From: JBGPLH01 sp041486365 [NCBI: Thermodesulfobacteriota bacterium] | Lineage (GTDB): Bacteria > JAUYMQ01 | Assembly: GCA_041486365.1 (NCBI GenBank) | Contig: JBGPLH010000038.1 | Coordinates: 1 to 16,259, forward strand | Direction: 5' to 3' | DNA: 16,259 nt | Shown: positions 1-6,769 of the stretch, piece after piece | Position numbering within the stretch: the stretch's first letter is position 1 | Layout of the letters: each line of letters starts with the position of its first letter | Translations under genes and position numbers: made by a program | Notes under the pieces: generated by a model | What the model saw: the letters and a program-made list of their open reading frames with translations, nothing else | Told to the model about the DNA's origin: nothing | Databases searched by the model: none

Positions 1-47
1 ATCTCCTGGGCGGTGTCGCGGTAGGCAATCATCATCCGGAGACCTGC

Positions 48-260
48 ATGACCGACGTCACTCCCGCCCCCGATCCCCCCTGCGTCCGCTGCGGCGCCCC
101 CGCGCCCGTCGCCTGCCTCGCGTGCACGCGGCCCGTCTGCATGGCCTGCGCGCTGCCGGCGCCCTCCAGCGCCACCACGCTCCACGACCCCACCGACACG
201 AACGCCTACTTCTGCTCCTTCCGTTGTCAAGAGATCTACCTCGACATTCACCGGCAGTAG
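48..260 (+). CDS. small cysteine-rich putative zinc-binding protein (70 aa)
   Basis: Function unknown. The protein has eight cysteines in paired knuckles: C12/C15, C23/C26, C31/C34 and C56/C60. This is enough for two zinc sites and resembles B-box or TRASH-like treble-clef ribbons; the C-terminal part, with Phe-Cys-Ser then Cys four residues on, is the most treble-clef-like. It has no signal peptide and no membrane segment, so a cytoplasmic role is likely (protein-protein or nucleic-acid contact). The ATG at 48 is supported by GGAG at 38-41 with a 6-nt spacer. The stop codon runs directly into a GC-rich hairpin, as expected for a monocistronic gene. Short GC-rich frames can arise by chance, but the regular Cys spacing and the RBS argue for a real gene. 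The family assignment is inference. Confidence 0.68.
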   Translation: MTDVTPAPDPPCVRCGAPAPVACLACTRPVCMACALPAPSSATTLHDPTDTNAYFCSFRCQEIYLDIHRQ

Positions 261-308
261 GGCGGGCGTCCCGCCCCTGCGGCGCGGCGCCGGAAGCGCC
301 CCTTCCGG
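260..308. terminator. two consecutive GC-rich hairpins after the Cys-rich gene
   Basis: The first hairpin has a perfect 7-bp stem, GGGCGGG (260-266) with CCCGCCC (270-276), and a 3-nt loop; it begins on the last base of the stop codon. The second has a perfect 7-bp stem, CCGGAAG (290-296) with CTTCCGG (302-308), and a 5-nt loop. Neither is followed by a clear T-tract, so a classical intrinsic terminator is not proven. The position between a plus-strand gene end and a minus-strand gene end suits bidirectional transcript-end structures. Confidence 0.4.
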
Positions 309-331
309 GAATGGTGCCGCCGCTCTTTCCC

Positions 332-556
332 TGTGGATGACGCGCCCTCTCCTCTCCCGGATCGTTTCCTCGCTACTCATGCTGTGGATAACCTGTGGAG
401 GAGCTGCGGATGAGTCCGGGAGTGAGGCGCGCTGTCCGCCGGGCGGAGGGTCTTTTTCATCTGTGGAAGAGATCGCACCGGATGCGTGAATGTTCTTCCA
501 CAGGCAGAACACCGTTTCAGCCGATTGTGCACCAAGTGGGGACGGCCTGTGGAGCC
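332..556. promoter_or_regulatory. cluster of TGTGGA (DnaA-box-like) motifs in a 374-bp non-coding gap
   Basis: The gap 261-634 contains no convincing gene. Six TGTGGA cores lie within 225 bp: 332-340 (TGTGGATGA), 383-391 (TGTGGATAA, a perfect complement of the DnaA box TTATCCACA), 394-402, 462-470, 494-502 (inverted) and 548-556. The copies at 461-470 and 494-503 form a perfect 10-bp inverted repeat. Two further TGTGCAC motifs occur at 526-532 and 570-576. Clustered boxes of this kind mark DnaA-binding regions such as oriC or titration sites. The lack of neighbouring dnaA, dnaN or parAB genes, and the convergent flanking genes, argue against calling this oriC outright. Confidence 0.35.
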
Positions 557-634
557 GAAGGGGAATGCCTGTGCACGCGCCCCCGCAGGATGCGTTGACA
601 GGCGAGCCTGACGGGTGAGTCGGGAAAGATGCTT

Positions 635-1486
635 TCAGATCCCCAGGAACCGCTTCGGGTTCTCGACCTCGATCAGGTGCCGCTCCCCGGGCGAAAGACC
701 GAGCCGATCGAGATAGGCAAGAGCTGCGTCCTGGGGCCAGAAGGGGAAGTCGGAGCCGAGCATCACCCTGTCGACGCCGAACCTGCGGATCGTGGCGGCC
801 ACCTGCGTGGGCTCGTCGGGGTAGAAGACTTTCAGGATCGCCACATCGAGCCAGACGTCGGGATTGGCCTTGATGGCGGCCTCCAGGCGCTCGGAGTGCT
901 GGGATCCGAGGTGCGCGGCCACGAGCTTGAGCCCCGGGTGCTCCTCGATCAGGCGGCAGAGCTTCTCGTTCGTGAGGAAGTTCGACTGCTCCTCGCCGCG
1001 GAACCGGAACTCGGTCCGGTGATCCGGGTGGATCAGGACTGCGAGCCCCTCCCGCGTCGCGCGCTCGTAGAGCCGCCGCGCCTCGGGTCCCAGGGGCGCG
1101 AACCCCTGCATCGTCGGGTGCAGCTTGATTCCCAGGAAACCGTACTCGTCCCTGAACCGCTTGATCTCGTCATCGATATCGGCCGCCGGCGCCATCGGGT
1201 GAATCCCGCCGAAGGCCGAGAGCCGCCCGCCGGACCTGCGCGCGACCTCGGACGTCCAGAGGTTCACCTTGCGCATCGCGTCCGGCCGCGTGACGACCGC
1301 CTGGATCACCGATTGCCTGATCCCCGCCTCGTCCATCCGCCGGAGCAGGTATTCCGGCGTCCCGTCCTCGGAGATCTCGATACCCGCGAGCCCGTGCGCA
1401 GCCCGGAACGCGCGGATGTTGGCCAGCGCGCGCTGGGCGACCTCGCGCTCGTAGACGTGCACGTGGATGTCGATACGGTCGGTCAA
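635..1486 (-). CDS. amidohydrolase_2-type metal-dependent hydrolase (TIM barrel), TTG start
   Basis: This is a 283-aa protein of the amidohydrolase superfamily, closest in look to the Amidohydrolase_2/ACMSD-like group, which uses a divalent metal to hydrolyse or decarboxylate small organic acids. The metal-site signatures appear in order: HVH at residues 8-10 after strand 1 (Asp-Ile-His-Val-His), a Lys in Gly-Ile-Lys-Leu-His-Pro mid-protein, His in Leu-Ile-His-Pro, His in Ala-Ala-His-Leu-Gly, and Asp in Leu-Gly-Ser-Asp-Phe-Pro near the C-terminus. The frame stays open upstream, but no ATG or GTG lies close to the barrel start. TTG at 1486 places the HxH motif normally and avoids reading through the palindrome at 1521-1583. 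It lies 118 bp downstream of the HAD gene on the same strand, so co-transcription is possible but the gap holds a REP-like element. The substrate cannot be told from sequence. Confidence 0.85.
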   Translation of the reverse strand: MTDRIDIHVHVYEREVAQRALANIRAFRAAHGLAGIEISEDGTPEYLLRRMDEAGIRQSVIQAVVTRPDAMRKVNLWTSEVARRSGGRLSAFGGIHPMAPAADIDDEIKRFRDEYGFLGIKLHPTMQGFAPLGPEARRLYERATREGLAVLIHPDHRTEFRFRGEEQSNFLTNEKLCRLIEEHPGLKLVAAHLGSQHSERLEAAIKANPDVWLDVAILKVFYPDEPTQVAATIRRFGVDRVMLGSDFPFWPQDAALAYLDRLGLSPGERHLIEVENPKRFLGI

Positions 1487-1520
1487 GACGCTCTCGCGGG
1501 ATTGCCGGTGAGATGGACTT

Positions 1521-1583
1521 GAGAGGGCGAAGCTCCTGCTGAGCCCGATGCGAGGTGGGCTCGCCAGGAGGCTCGCCCTCCCA
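1521..1583. repeat. paired inverted REP-like palindromes with GA/GA internal mismatches
   Basis: Two 22-nt hairpin units face each other across a 10-nt spacer. On the plus strand the left unit (1525-1546) has outer stem GGGC/GCCC, a tandem GA opposite GA, inner stem AGC/GCT and loop TCCT. The right unit (1557-1578), read on the minus strand, has the same outer stem, the same GA/GA and the same TCCT loop, but inner stem GCC/GGC. Both units carry a purine-rich head (GAGAGGGC and GGGAGGGC). The layout matches a BIME-like pair of REP sequences. The element lies between the HAD and amidohydrolase genes. There is no T-tract, so it is not a standard terminator. Confidence 0.6.
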
Positions 1584-1604
1584 CGGGCCTTGATCGTCCC
1601 TTGG

Positions 1605-2438
1605 CTACAGCTCGAACATCTCCGCCAGGAACCGCCCGACGCCTTCGCCATCCTCGTGGTCGATCACGCGATCGGCCACGGCGAGGAGATCGGGCGGGGC
1701 GTCGCTCATGGCGATGGCCAGCCCCGCGTCCTCGAGCATCGAGAGGTCGTTCCGGTGATCGCCGATGGCGATCACGTCGGAGGGGCCCAGCCCGAATCGT
1801 TCCATCACGAACCGCATGCCGGCCCCCTTGCCGCCTGCGAGCGAGTGGACATCGGTCGTGTGGAAGTCGAACTCGCGGAAGCCTGGGATCGTTCCCATCG
1901 GGAAGCGCTCGACGTAATGCTCCTGCTCCAGGCCGTCGAGGAAGTCGAGCACCGCGCGGTCATCCTCCCCGCCGGGCGTGAAGATGGAGAGTTTCGTCAC
2001 CGAGCGCCGCGGGAGGTCCTCGAAGCGGTAGACCTCGCGGATGTTCTCCATGCGCCCGTAGAATTCCGCCTGGAAGTCGTAGCGGGGCGGGAGCGTGACC
2101 TTCTCGTCCTGGTGGAAGATGAAGTAGAAGAGGGCGTGGGCGTGGGCGATCTCGAGGAGGCTCGAGGTCACGCTGTCGTCGATCGTCTCGTGGCGGAGCC
2201 ATTCCCGCGTCGCCGGCTCGTACACGACGGCCCCGTTGTAGCAGATCCAGGGCGTGCGGAGGGCCAGATCCGCCACGGCCTTCTCCGTGGCGCACACGGA
2301 CCGCCCCGTGGCCACGAACACGGGGACGCCCCGGGCGTGGAGCCGATCGAGCACCTCCCGCGTGCCCGGGCAGACCCGCCCCTGCTCGTCGAGAAGCGTC
2401 CCGTCCAGGTCCGTGAAGACCGCCTTGAAGTCGCCCAT
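1605..2438 (-). CDS. Cof-type HAD-IIB family phosphatase
   Basis: This 277-aa cytoplasmic Mg-dependent phosphohydrolase belongs to the HAD superfamily, Cof/IIB subtype. Motif I is Asp10-x-Asp12-Gly-Thr; Asp10 would be the phosphoryl-accepting nucleophile. Motif II is Thr44 in Ala-Thr-Gly-Arg. The motif III Lys is probably in Thr-Lys-Leu-Ser-Ile. Motif IV is Gly226-Asp227-His-Arg-Asn230-Asp231 followed by the usual 'SMLEDAGLAIAM' family context. The insertion between motifs II and III fits a C2B cap. ATG 2438 was chosen because GGAAAGG lies a few bases upstream and motif I then starts near residue 10; an in-frame ATG farther upstream (2519) adds low-complexity sequence. Family members act on sugar phosphates, pyridoxal phosphate or flavin mononucleotide; the substrate here is unknown. 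It is divergent from pepP across 173 bp. Confidence 0.92.
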   Translation of the reverse strand: MGDFKAVFTDLDGTLLDEQGRVCPGTREVLDRLHARGVPVFVATGRSVCATEKAVADLALRTPWICYNGAVVYEPATREWLRHETIDDSVTSSLLEIAHAHALFYFIFHQDEKVTLPPRYDFQAEFYGRMENIREVYRFEDLPRRSVTKLSIFTPGGEDDRAVLDFLDGLEQEHYVERFPMGTIPGFREFDFHTTDVHSLAGGKGAGMRFVMERFGLGPSDVIAIGDHRNDLSMLEDAGLAIAMSDAPPDLLAVADRVIDHEDGEGVGRFLAEMFEL

Positions 2439-2611
2439 CGTGCCTTTCCGTGGCGTGCGGCGCGCCGGCGGTGCGCCCTCCCGGACCCGTCCGATGCCTC
2501 CGTTGCCCTCCGGTCGCATGTCGCGCCCGCGCCCGCCGATAGGGTATAAGGGATGCGCCCCGGGCTGTCCACGCCCGGCCATTCCCCTGACGCCGCCCAG
2601 GAACTCGGGAG

Positions 2612-3961
2612 ATGCGAGCCGTGCCCTCGAGCGACCCAGCCCCGCCTGCCCCGCGGATGGACCCCGCCATCCTGGCGTCGCGGCGCGCGCGGTTCATTGA
2701 CCGGATAGGGGACGGCGTCTGCGTGTTCCCCGGCCCCCACGAGGCGCTCCGCTCGGGCGACGTCCACTACCGCTTCCGGCAGGACTCCGATCTCCTCTAC
2801 CTCACCGGCTTCGAGGAGCCCGACACCGTCGCCGTCCTCGCGCCGGGCCACCCGCGCACCCGGTTCGTCCTGTTCGTGCGTCCCCGCGATCCCTCGGCCG
2901 AGACCTGGACCGGCCGTCGATCGGGTGTGGAGGGCGCGGTCGAGCGCTTCGGCGCCGACGCCGCGTACCCCGTCGGCGATCTCGACAAGGTGCTGCCGGG
3001 GCTCATCGAGGGGAACGAGGCGCTCTACTATCCGCTGGGGCGCGACAGGGCCTTCGACGCGCGGATCACCGACTGCCTGAACGATCTCCGCGCCCGCGTG
3101 CGCGCCGGTGTCGCAGCGCCGGGCCGCGTCGTCGATCCGCGCGCGATCCTCCACGAGATGCGCCTGGTCAAGGCGCCGGAGGAGATCGATCTTCTGAGGC
3201 GCGCAGCGGAGATCACGCGGGAGGGGCACCTCGCGGGGCTCGCGGCGATCCGCCCGGGCGCCATGGAGTATGAGGTCGAAGCGGCCATCGAGTACACCTT
3301 CCGCCGCCGCGGGGCGGAGGGGCCGGGCTATCCGACGATCGTGGGCTCGGGTCCCAACGCGACGATCCTTCATTACATCTCGAACAACCGTGAGATCCGC
3401 CCGGGCGACCTAGTGCTCGTGGACGCGGGCGCGGAGCTGGATCATTACACCGCGGACGTGACACGGACCTATCCCGCGGGCGGCCCCTACACGTCTCCCG
3501 CGCGCGACATCATGGCGGCGGTGCTTGCGGCGCAGGCCGCGGCCATCGCGGCGGTGAAGCCCGGCGCGCACTTCGACGACGTGCACCAGGCGGCGCTCCA
3601 GTCCCTGGTGCGGAGCCTGATCGATCTGAAGCTCCTCGCGGGCGATCCCGAGGCGCTGATCAAGAGCGAGGCCTACCGGCCCTTCTACATGCACCGGACC
3701 AGCCACTGGCTCGGGCTGGACGTGCACGACGTCGGGGCCTACCGGAAAGACGGGGAGTCGCGCCGGCTCGAGCCCGGCATGGTGCTCACCGTCGAGCCCG
3801 GGATCTACGTCGCCCCCGACGCCGACGCGCCCGCGAGGCTGCGCGGGCTCGGCGTGCGCATCGAGGACGACGTGCTGGTCACGGCATCAGGGCGCGAGGT
3901 CCTCACCGAGGCCATCCCCAGGGCGATCGACGCGATCGAAGAGCTCGTCCCCTTGGTCTGA
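2612..3961 (+). CDS. pepP: Xaa-Pro aminopeptidase (M24B, AMP-N domain)
   Basis: This 449-aa protein aligns along its length with remembered E. coli PepP. It is a cytoplasmic metallopeptidase that removes N-terminal residues preceding proline. The N-terminal AMP-N domain shows the Tyr-Arg-x-Arg-Gln-Asp-Ser-Asp and Leu-Thr-Gly-Phe-Glu-Glu-Pro motifs. The C-terminal pita-bread domain keeps all five metal ligands: Asp271, Asp282, His365, Glu395 and Glu418, with the His in Ser-His-Trp-Leu-Gly-Leu-Asp-Val-His-Asp-Val-Gly. ATG 2612 has AGGA at 2599-2602; an alternative ATG at 2657 would give an N-terminus closer in length to E. coli but has no visible RBS. modB starts 42 bp downstream on the same strand, so pepP may head a pepP-modBCA transcript, although there is no obvious functional link. 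Confidence 0.96.
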   Translation: MRAVPSSDPAPPAPRMDPAILASRRARFIDRIGDGVCVFPGPHEALRSGDVHYRFRQDSDLLYLTGFEEPDTVAVLAPGHPRTRFVLFVRPRDPSAETWTGRRSGVEGAVERFGADAAYPVGDLDKVLPGLIEGNEALYYPLGRDRAFDARITDCLNDLRARVRAGVAAPGRVVDPRAILHEMRLVKAPEEIDLLRRAAEITREGHLAGLAAIRPGAMEYEVEAAIEYTFRRRGAEGPGYPTIVGSGPNATILHYISNNREIRPGDLVLVDAGAELDHYTADVTRTYPAGGPYTSPARDIMAAVLAAQAAAIAAVKPGAHFDDVHQAALQSLVRSLIDLKLLAGDPEALIKSEAYRPFYMHRTSHWLGLDVHDVGAYRKDGESRRLEPGMVLTVEPGIYVAPDADAPARLRGLGVRIEDDVLVTASGREVLTEAIPRAIDAIEELVPLV

Positions 3962-4003
3962 TCGACTGGCCTGATCGCCCCACGTCCCGCGCGAGAGAGA
4001 ACC

Positions 4004-4693
4004 GTGTCCGACATCGACCTCCCGTCGATCCTCGCGGTGACGCTGCGGGTGGCGGCGCTCGCCACGCTGCTCGCGGCCATCCCGGCGGTTCCCCTGGCGC
4101 TCCTCCTCGCGCGCCGCGAGTTCCCGGGGCGCGGGCTCCTCAACGCGACGCTCAACCTCCCGCTCGTCCTGCCCCCCGTCGTGATCGGCTACCTCCTCCT
4201 CGTGCTGCTCTCGCGCGAGGGGCCGGCGGGGGCCATGCTCCAGCATCTCTTCGGCGTGCGGCTGATCTTCACCTGGGTCGCGGCCGCCTTCGCGGCTGCG
4301 GTGATCGCGTTTCCACTCATGCTCGGCGCCATGCGAATTGCCTTCGAGGGCGTGGACCGGCGGCTCGAGGATGCGGCGCGCACGCTCGGTGAGCCGCCGC
4401 TGCGCGTGTTCAGGCGGGTGACGCTGCCGCTCGCGGCGCGGGGCCTGGCGGGGGGCATCTGCTTGGGCTTCGGGCGCAGCCTCGGCGAGTTCGGCGCGAC
4501 GCTCATGGTGGCCGGGAACATACCGGGCAGGACGCAGACGCTCGCGCTCGCGATCCACCAGGAAGCCGAGCTCGGGCGCGACGCGCAGGCGGGAATCCTG
4601 GTGCTCGTGGCAATAGCGATCGGGCTGGCGAGCACATGGGGCGTCGAGCGGATCGCCGCCTCCCGCGCGCGGGGTTCCGGGGAGCGCCGGTGA
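4004..4693 (+). CDS. modB: molybdate ABC transporter permease
   Basis: This 229-aa inner-membrane permease subunit has about five hydrophobic segments. The ABC-permease EAA-type loop begins at Glu122 (Glu-Asp-Ala-Ala-Arg-Thr-Leu-Gly, with Leu-Pro later in the loop). The following Gly-Arg-Ser-Leu-Gly-Glu-Phe-Gly-Ala and Pro-Gly-Arg-Thr-Gln-Thr-Leu-Ala-Leu-Ala-Ile segments are characteristic of ModB rather than CysT/W. It would form the channel for molybdate (or tungstate) with ModC and ModA. The start is GTG 4004, preceded by a GAGAGAGA stretch. The stop overlaps the GTG start of modC by 4 bases (GTGA), indicating translational coupling. Sulfate permeases are homologous, but the ModA and ModC neighbours settle the call. 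Confidence 0.95.
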   Translation: MSDIDLPSILAVTLRVAALATLLAAIPAVPLALLLARREFPGRGLLNATLNLPLVLPPVVIGYLLLVLLSREGPAGAMLQHLFGVRLIFTWVAAAFAAAVIAFPLMLGAMRIAFEGVDRRLEDAARTLGEPPLRVFRRVTLPLAARGLAGGICLGFGRSLGEFGATLMVAGNIPGRTQTLALAIHQEAELGRDAQAGILVLVAIAIGLASTWGVERIAASRARGSGERR

Positions 4694-5736
4694 GGCTCGA
4701 TGCGCGGATCCGCAAGCGCGTGGGTTCGCTCCAGCTCGACGTGATCATCCGGACCGACGACACCGTCGCCCTGTTCGGCCCGTCGGGCGCGGGGAAATCG
4801 ACGGCGATCGCCTGCCTGGCGGGGCTCGCGCGCCCCGACGAGGGCCGGGTGGTCCTCGATGGCGAGACGCTCTTCGATTCGGAGCGGGGGATCGACGTCC
4901 CGCCACACGCGCGCGGAGTGGCCTGGGCGTTCCAGGACCATCGCCTGTTCCCCCACCTCGACGTCCGCGCCAATCTCTGCTTCGCGCCGGGAGCGGATCG
5001 GGGCAAGCGGATGGAGCGGGTGATCGACACTCTCTGCCTCGTCTCCCTCCTCGATCGGGCGCCGGCCGATCTGTCGGGCGGCGAGCGGGCGCGGGTTGGC
5101 CTGGGCCGCGCGCTGCTCTCGCCGGCGAGGCTCGCGCTCCTGGACGAGCCCACGGCGGGGCTCGACGCGGCCATGCGCATGCGCGCGCTGGCGCTCGTCC
5201 AGGAAGCGGCGTCGGGCTGGGGCAAGGCCGTCGTGTACGTCTCGCACTCGCCCGGCGAGGTCCATGCCGTGGCCGATCGGGTCATCGCGATCGACCGCGG
5301 GCGCGTGATGGGGGAGGGCGCGCCGATGAACGTGCTGACGGCGGGGCCGGTGCTCGCCCTCTGGCGGGAGGAGGGCTTCGAGAACGCTTTCGAGGGGATT
5401 GCGGAAGGCGACGGCGTGCGCGCGGGCGGCGCGCTGTGGCGCGCGGGGCGCAGCGACCTCCGCCCCGGCGAGAAGGTGACGCTGGGGCTTCCCGCCTCCG
5501 ACGTGATCCTCGCGCGCGAGCGTCCCGAGGCGCTCTCGGCGCGAAACGTGCTTCCCGGCGAGGTAGCGCGCGTCACGGGCTCGTCGGAGGTGGTGATCGC
5601 CACGGTGGATGTGGGCGGTATCCTCCTCGCTGTGGAGCTCACGCCCGCCGCGACCAGGGAGATCGGCATCGCCGCGGGCGCGCGCGTCTGGGTGATCGTG
5701 AAAGCCACGAGTCTGCGGCTGACACGGTCGGGGTAA
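4690..5736 (+). CDS. modC: molybdate ABC transporter ATP-binding protein with TOBE/Mop domain
   Basis: This 348-aa ATPase powers molybdate import. Visible motifs are Walker A Gly-Pro-Ser-Gly-Ala-Gly-Lys-Ser-Thr at 30-38, the signature Leu-Ser-Gly-Gly-Glu at 128-132, Walker B ending Leu-Leu-Asp152-Glu153-Pro, and H-loop His186 in Val-Ser-His-Ser. After about residue 275 a molybdate-binding TOBE/Mop domain follows (Ser-Ala-Arg-Asn-Val-Leu-Pro-Gly start, C-terminal Val-Ile-Val-Lys-Ala-Thr-Ser). Full length is typical of ModC. The GTG start at 4690 overlaps the modB stop and has GGGGAG just upstream; starting farther upstream would extend into modB with no family support. The Mop domain suggests intracellular molybdate could feed back on transport, as in known ModC proteins. 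Confidence 0.96.
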   Translation: MRLDARIRKRVGSLQLDVIIRTDDTVALFGPSGAGKSTAIACLAGLARPDEGRVVLDGETLFDSERGIDVPPHARGVAWAFQDHRLFPHLDVRANLCFAPGADRGKRMERVIDTLCLVSLLDRAPADLSGGERARVGLGRALLSPARLALLDEPTAGLDAAMRMRALALVQEAASGWGKAVVYVSHSPGEVHAVADRVIAIDRGRVMGEGAPMNVLTAGPVLALWREEGFENAFEGIAEGDGVRAGGALWRAGRSDLRPGEKVTLGLPASDVILARERPEALSARNVLPGEVARVTGSSEVVIATVDVGGILLAVELTPAATREIGIAAGARVWVIVKATSLRLTRSG

Positions 5737-5756
5737 AGCCCCCGGCGGGTGGGGCC

Positions 5757-5879
5757 GTTGGGAGGGCCGCGCTCAGATCGACCTTTCTCGGCCCGTGCTT
5801 TCGCACGGGACCTCGGGCGCGGCCTCAGCAGCATCACGAAAATTGGGTTGAGGCCCGACGGAGTCGGGCCCTCCCAAAC
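5757..5879. repeat. ~120-bp inverted-repeat element in the modC-modA gap
   Basis: The 183-bp gap is bounded inside by a perfect 11-bp inverted repeat, TTGGGAGGGCC at 5758-5768 with its complement at 5867-5877. Inside are two strong hairpins: CCCGTGC/GCACGGG (5792-5798 with 5803-5809, loop TTTC) and GGCCCGAC/GTCGGGCC (5852-5859 with 5863-5870, loop GGA). Longer-range complementarity between GGCCGCGC near 5765 and GCGCGGCC near 5818 could close a larger stem. The purine-rich head joined to a TCC-loop hairpin (read on the minus strand) resembles the REP-like pair at 1521-1583, so the two may belong to one family. No T-tract follows, and nothing here looks like a Moco riboswitch. Confidence 0.5.
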
Positions 5880-5919
5880 CGATGCGACGACATATCTCCC
5901 ATTGATCAGGAGGGATTGA

Positions 5920-6738
5920 ATGCTCGACGAACATTCCCGGCTCCGACCCGCACTCCGGATCGTGCTCGCGATCCTGCTCATCCTTACGGCGCCGTTCTCC
6001 GGCGCCGCGCAGGAGACCGACAGGGCCATCATGGTCGCCGGGGCCGCGAGCCTGCAGCCCGTGCTGAAGCGCATCGGACGCGCGTTCCAGTACAAGGCCA
6101 AGGCGGAGGTCACCGTCACGCTCGGCAGCTCCGGCAACCTGCGGCGCCAGGTCGAGTCCGGCGCGCCCATCGACGTGCTCGTCACGGCGGACGCCCGCAT
6201 GCTCGACGAGATGGCGAAGAACGGGCGCATCACGGACCATCGAGATGTCGCCACGAACACGCTCGTCCTGATCGTCCCGGCGCGGTCGAAGCGAAAGCCT
6301 TCGAGCCTTGCGGCGCTCGCGGGGCCTGAGATCAAGCGAATAGGCATCGGCCAGCCCGACTACGTGCCGGCGGGGGCTTATGCGAAGTTGGCGCTCGAGG
6401 CGGCGGGAGTCTACGAGAAGGTGAAGCCGAAGCTCGTGTTCGGGGAGGACGTCCGGCAGGTGCTCACCTACGTCGCGCGCGGCGAGGTGGACGCGGCTTT
6501 CGTGTACAGGACCGACGCGCGCGGACGCAAGGACGTGTCCGTCGCCCTCGAGCTGCCGCCGCCCAAGAACGGGCCGATCACCTACGGAGCCGGCGTGACG
6601 TCCCAGGCCTCGGACCCCGCGCTCGCCCGCGCCTTCGTCGAGTTCATGGCGAACGAGGCGCAGTTCATCCTGCGTGAGAACGGCTTCGGGCCGGCGCCGG
6701 GAGCCCCGAAATCGTCTTCCGACGGGGAGCGTGATTGA
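5920..6738 (+). CDS. modA: molybdate ABC transporter periplasmic binding protein
   Basis: This 272-aa protein has an N-terminal signal sequence: arginines near residues 7-13, a hydrophobic core Ile-Val-Leu-Ala-Ile-Leu-Leu-Ile-Leu, and a likely cleavage near Gly-Ala-Ala-Gln (about residues 27-31). ModA hallmarks follow: Gly-Ser-Ser-Gly-Asn-Leu, Gly-Ala-Pro-Ile-Asp-Val-Leu-Val-Thr-Ala-Asp, Tyr-Val-Pro-Ala-Gly-Ala-Tyr-Ala, Gly-Glu-Asp-Val-Arg-Gln-Val-Leu-Thr-Tyr-Val, and Ala-Phe-Val-Tyr-Arg-Thr-Asp-Ala near the C-terminal domain. It would capture molybdate or tungstate for ModBC. The RBS AGGAGG lies about 7 nt before the ATG and is the best in the cluster, suggesting modA is translated more strongly than modBC. 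The order B-C-A, with a 183-bp gap before A, differs from the common modABC order. Confidence 0.95.
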   Translation: MLDEHSRLRPALRIVLAILLILTAPFSGAAQETDRAIMVAGAASLQPVLKRIGRAFQYKAKAEVTVTLGSSGNLRRQVESGAPIDVLVTADARMLDEMAKNGRITDHRDVATNTLVLIVPARSKRKPSSLAALAGPEIKRIGIGQPDYVPAGAYAKLALEAAGVYEKVKPKLVFGEDVRQVLTYVARGEVDAAFVYRTDARGRKDVSVALELPPPKNGPITYGAGVTSQASDPALARAFVEFMANEAQFILRENGFGPAPGAPKSSSDGERD

Positions 6739-6769
6739 AGGGGAGGACGAGGCTCTCGCGAAGCCGAGC

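Noticed and set aside
1-35. Possible start of a minus-strand gene running off the left edge (Met-Met-Ile-Ala-Tyr-Arg-Asp-Thr-Ala-Gln-Glu)
   Set aside because: Only eleven codons are visible, the RBS is weak, and it would leave 12 bp between divergent starts. It is plausible but cannot be supported from this window.
595-600. TTGACA as a -35 box
   Set aside because: No -10-like hexamer follows at proper spacing, and the sequence downstream is the 3' end of a minus-strand gene.
629-1522. 297-codon plus-strand frame opposite the amidohydrolase
   Set aside because: The minus-strand protein has a complete set of amidohydrolase metal motifs; the plus frame is low-complexity.
2545-2550. TATAAG as a -10 box for pepP
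   Set aside because: No acceptable -35 hexamer at 16-18 bp upstream.
5792-5809. Hairpin after modC as an intrinsic terminator
   Set aside because: Perfect stem but no following T-tract, and modA continues on the same strand. Treated as part of a repeat element instead.
5737-5919. Molybdenum-cofactor riboswitch before modA
   Set aside because: The gap is explained by inverted-repeat hairpins, and I could not recognise the conserved Moco motif layout.
4503-6347. 614-codon antisense frame opposite modB-modC-modA
   Set aside because: It lies fully opposite well-recognised genes, its composition is Arg/Ser/Pro-rich as expected for a shadow frame, and it has no motifs.
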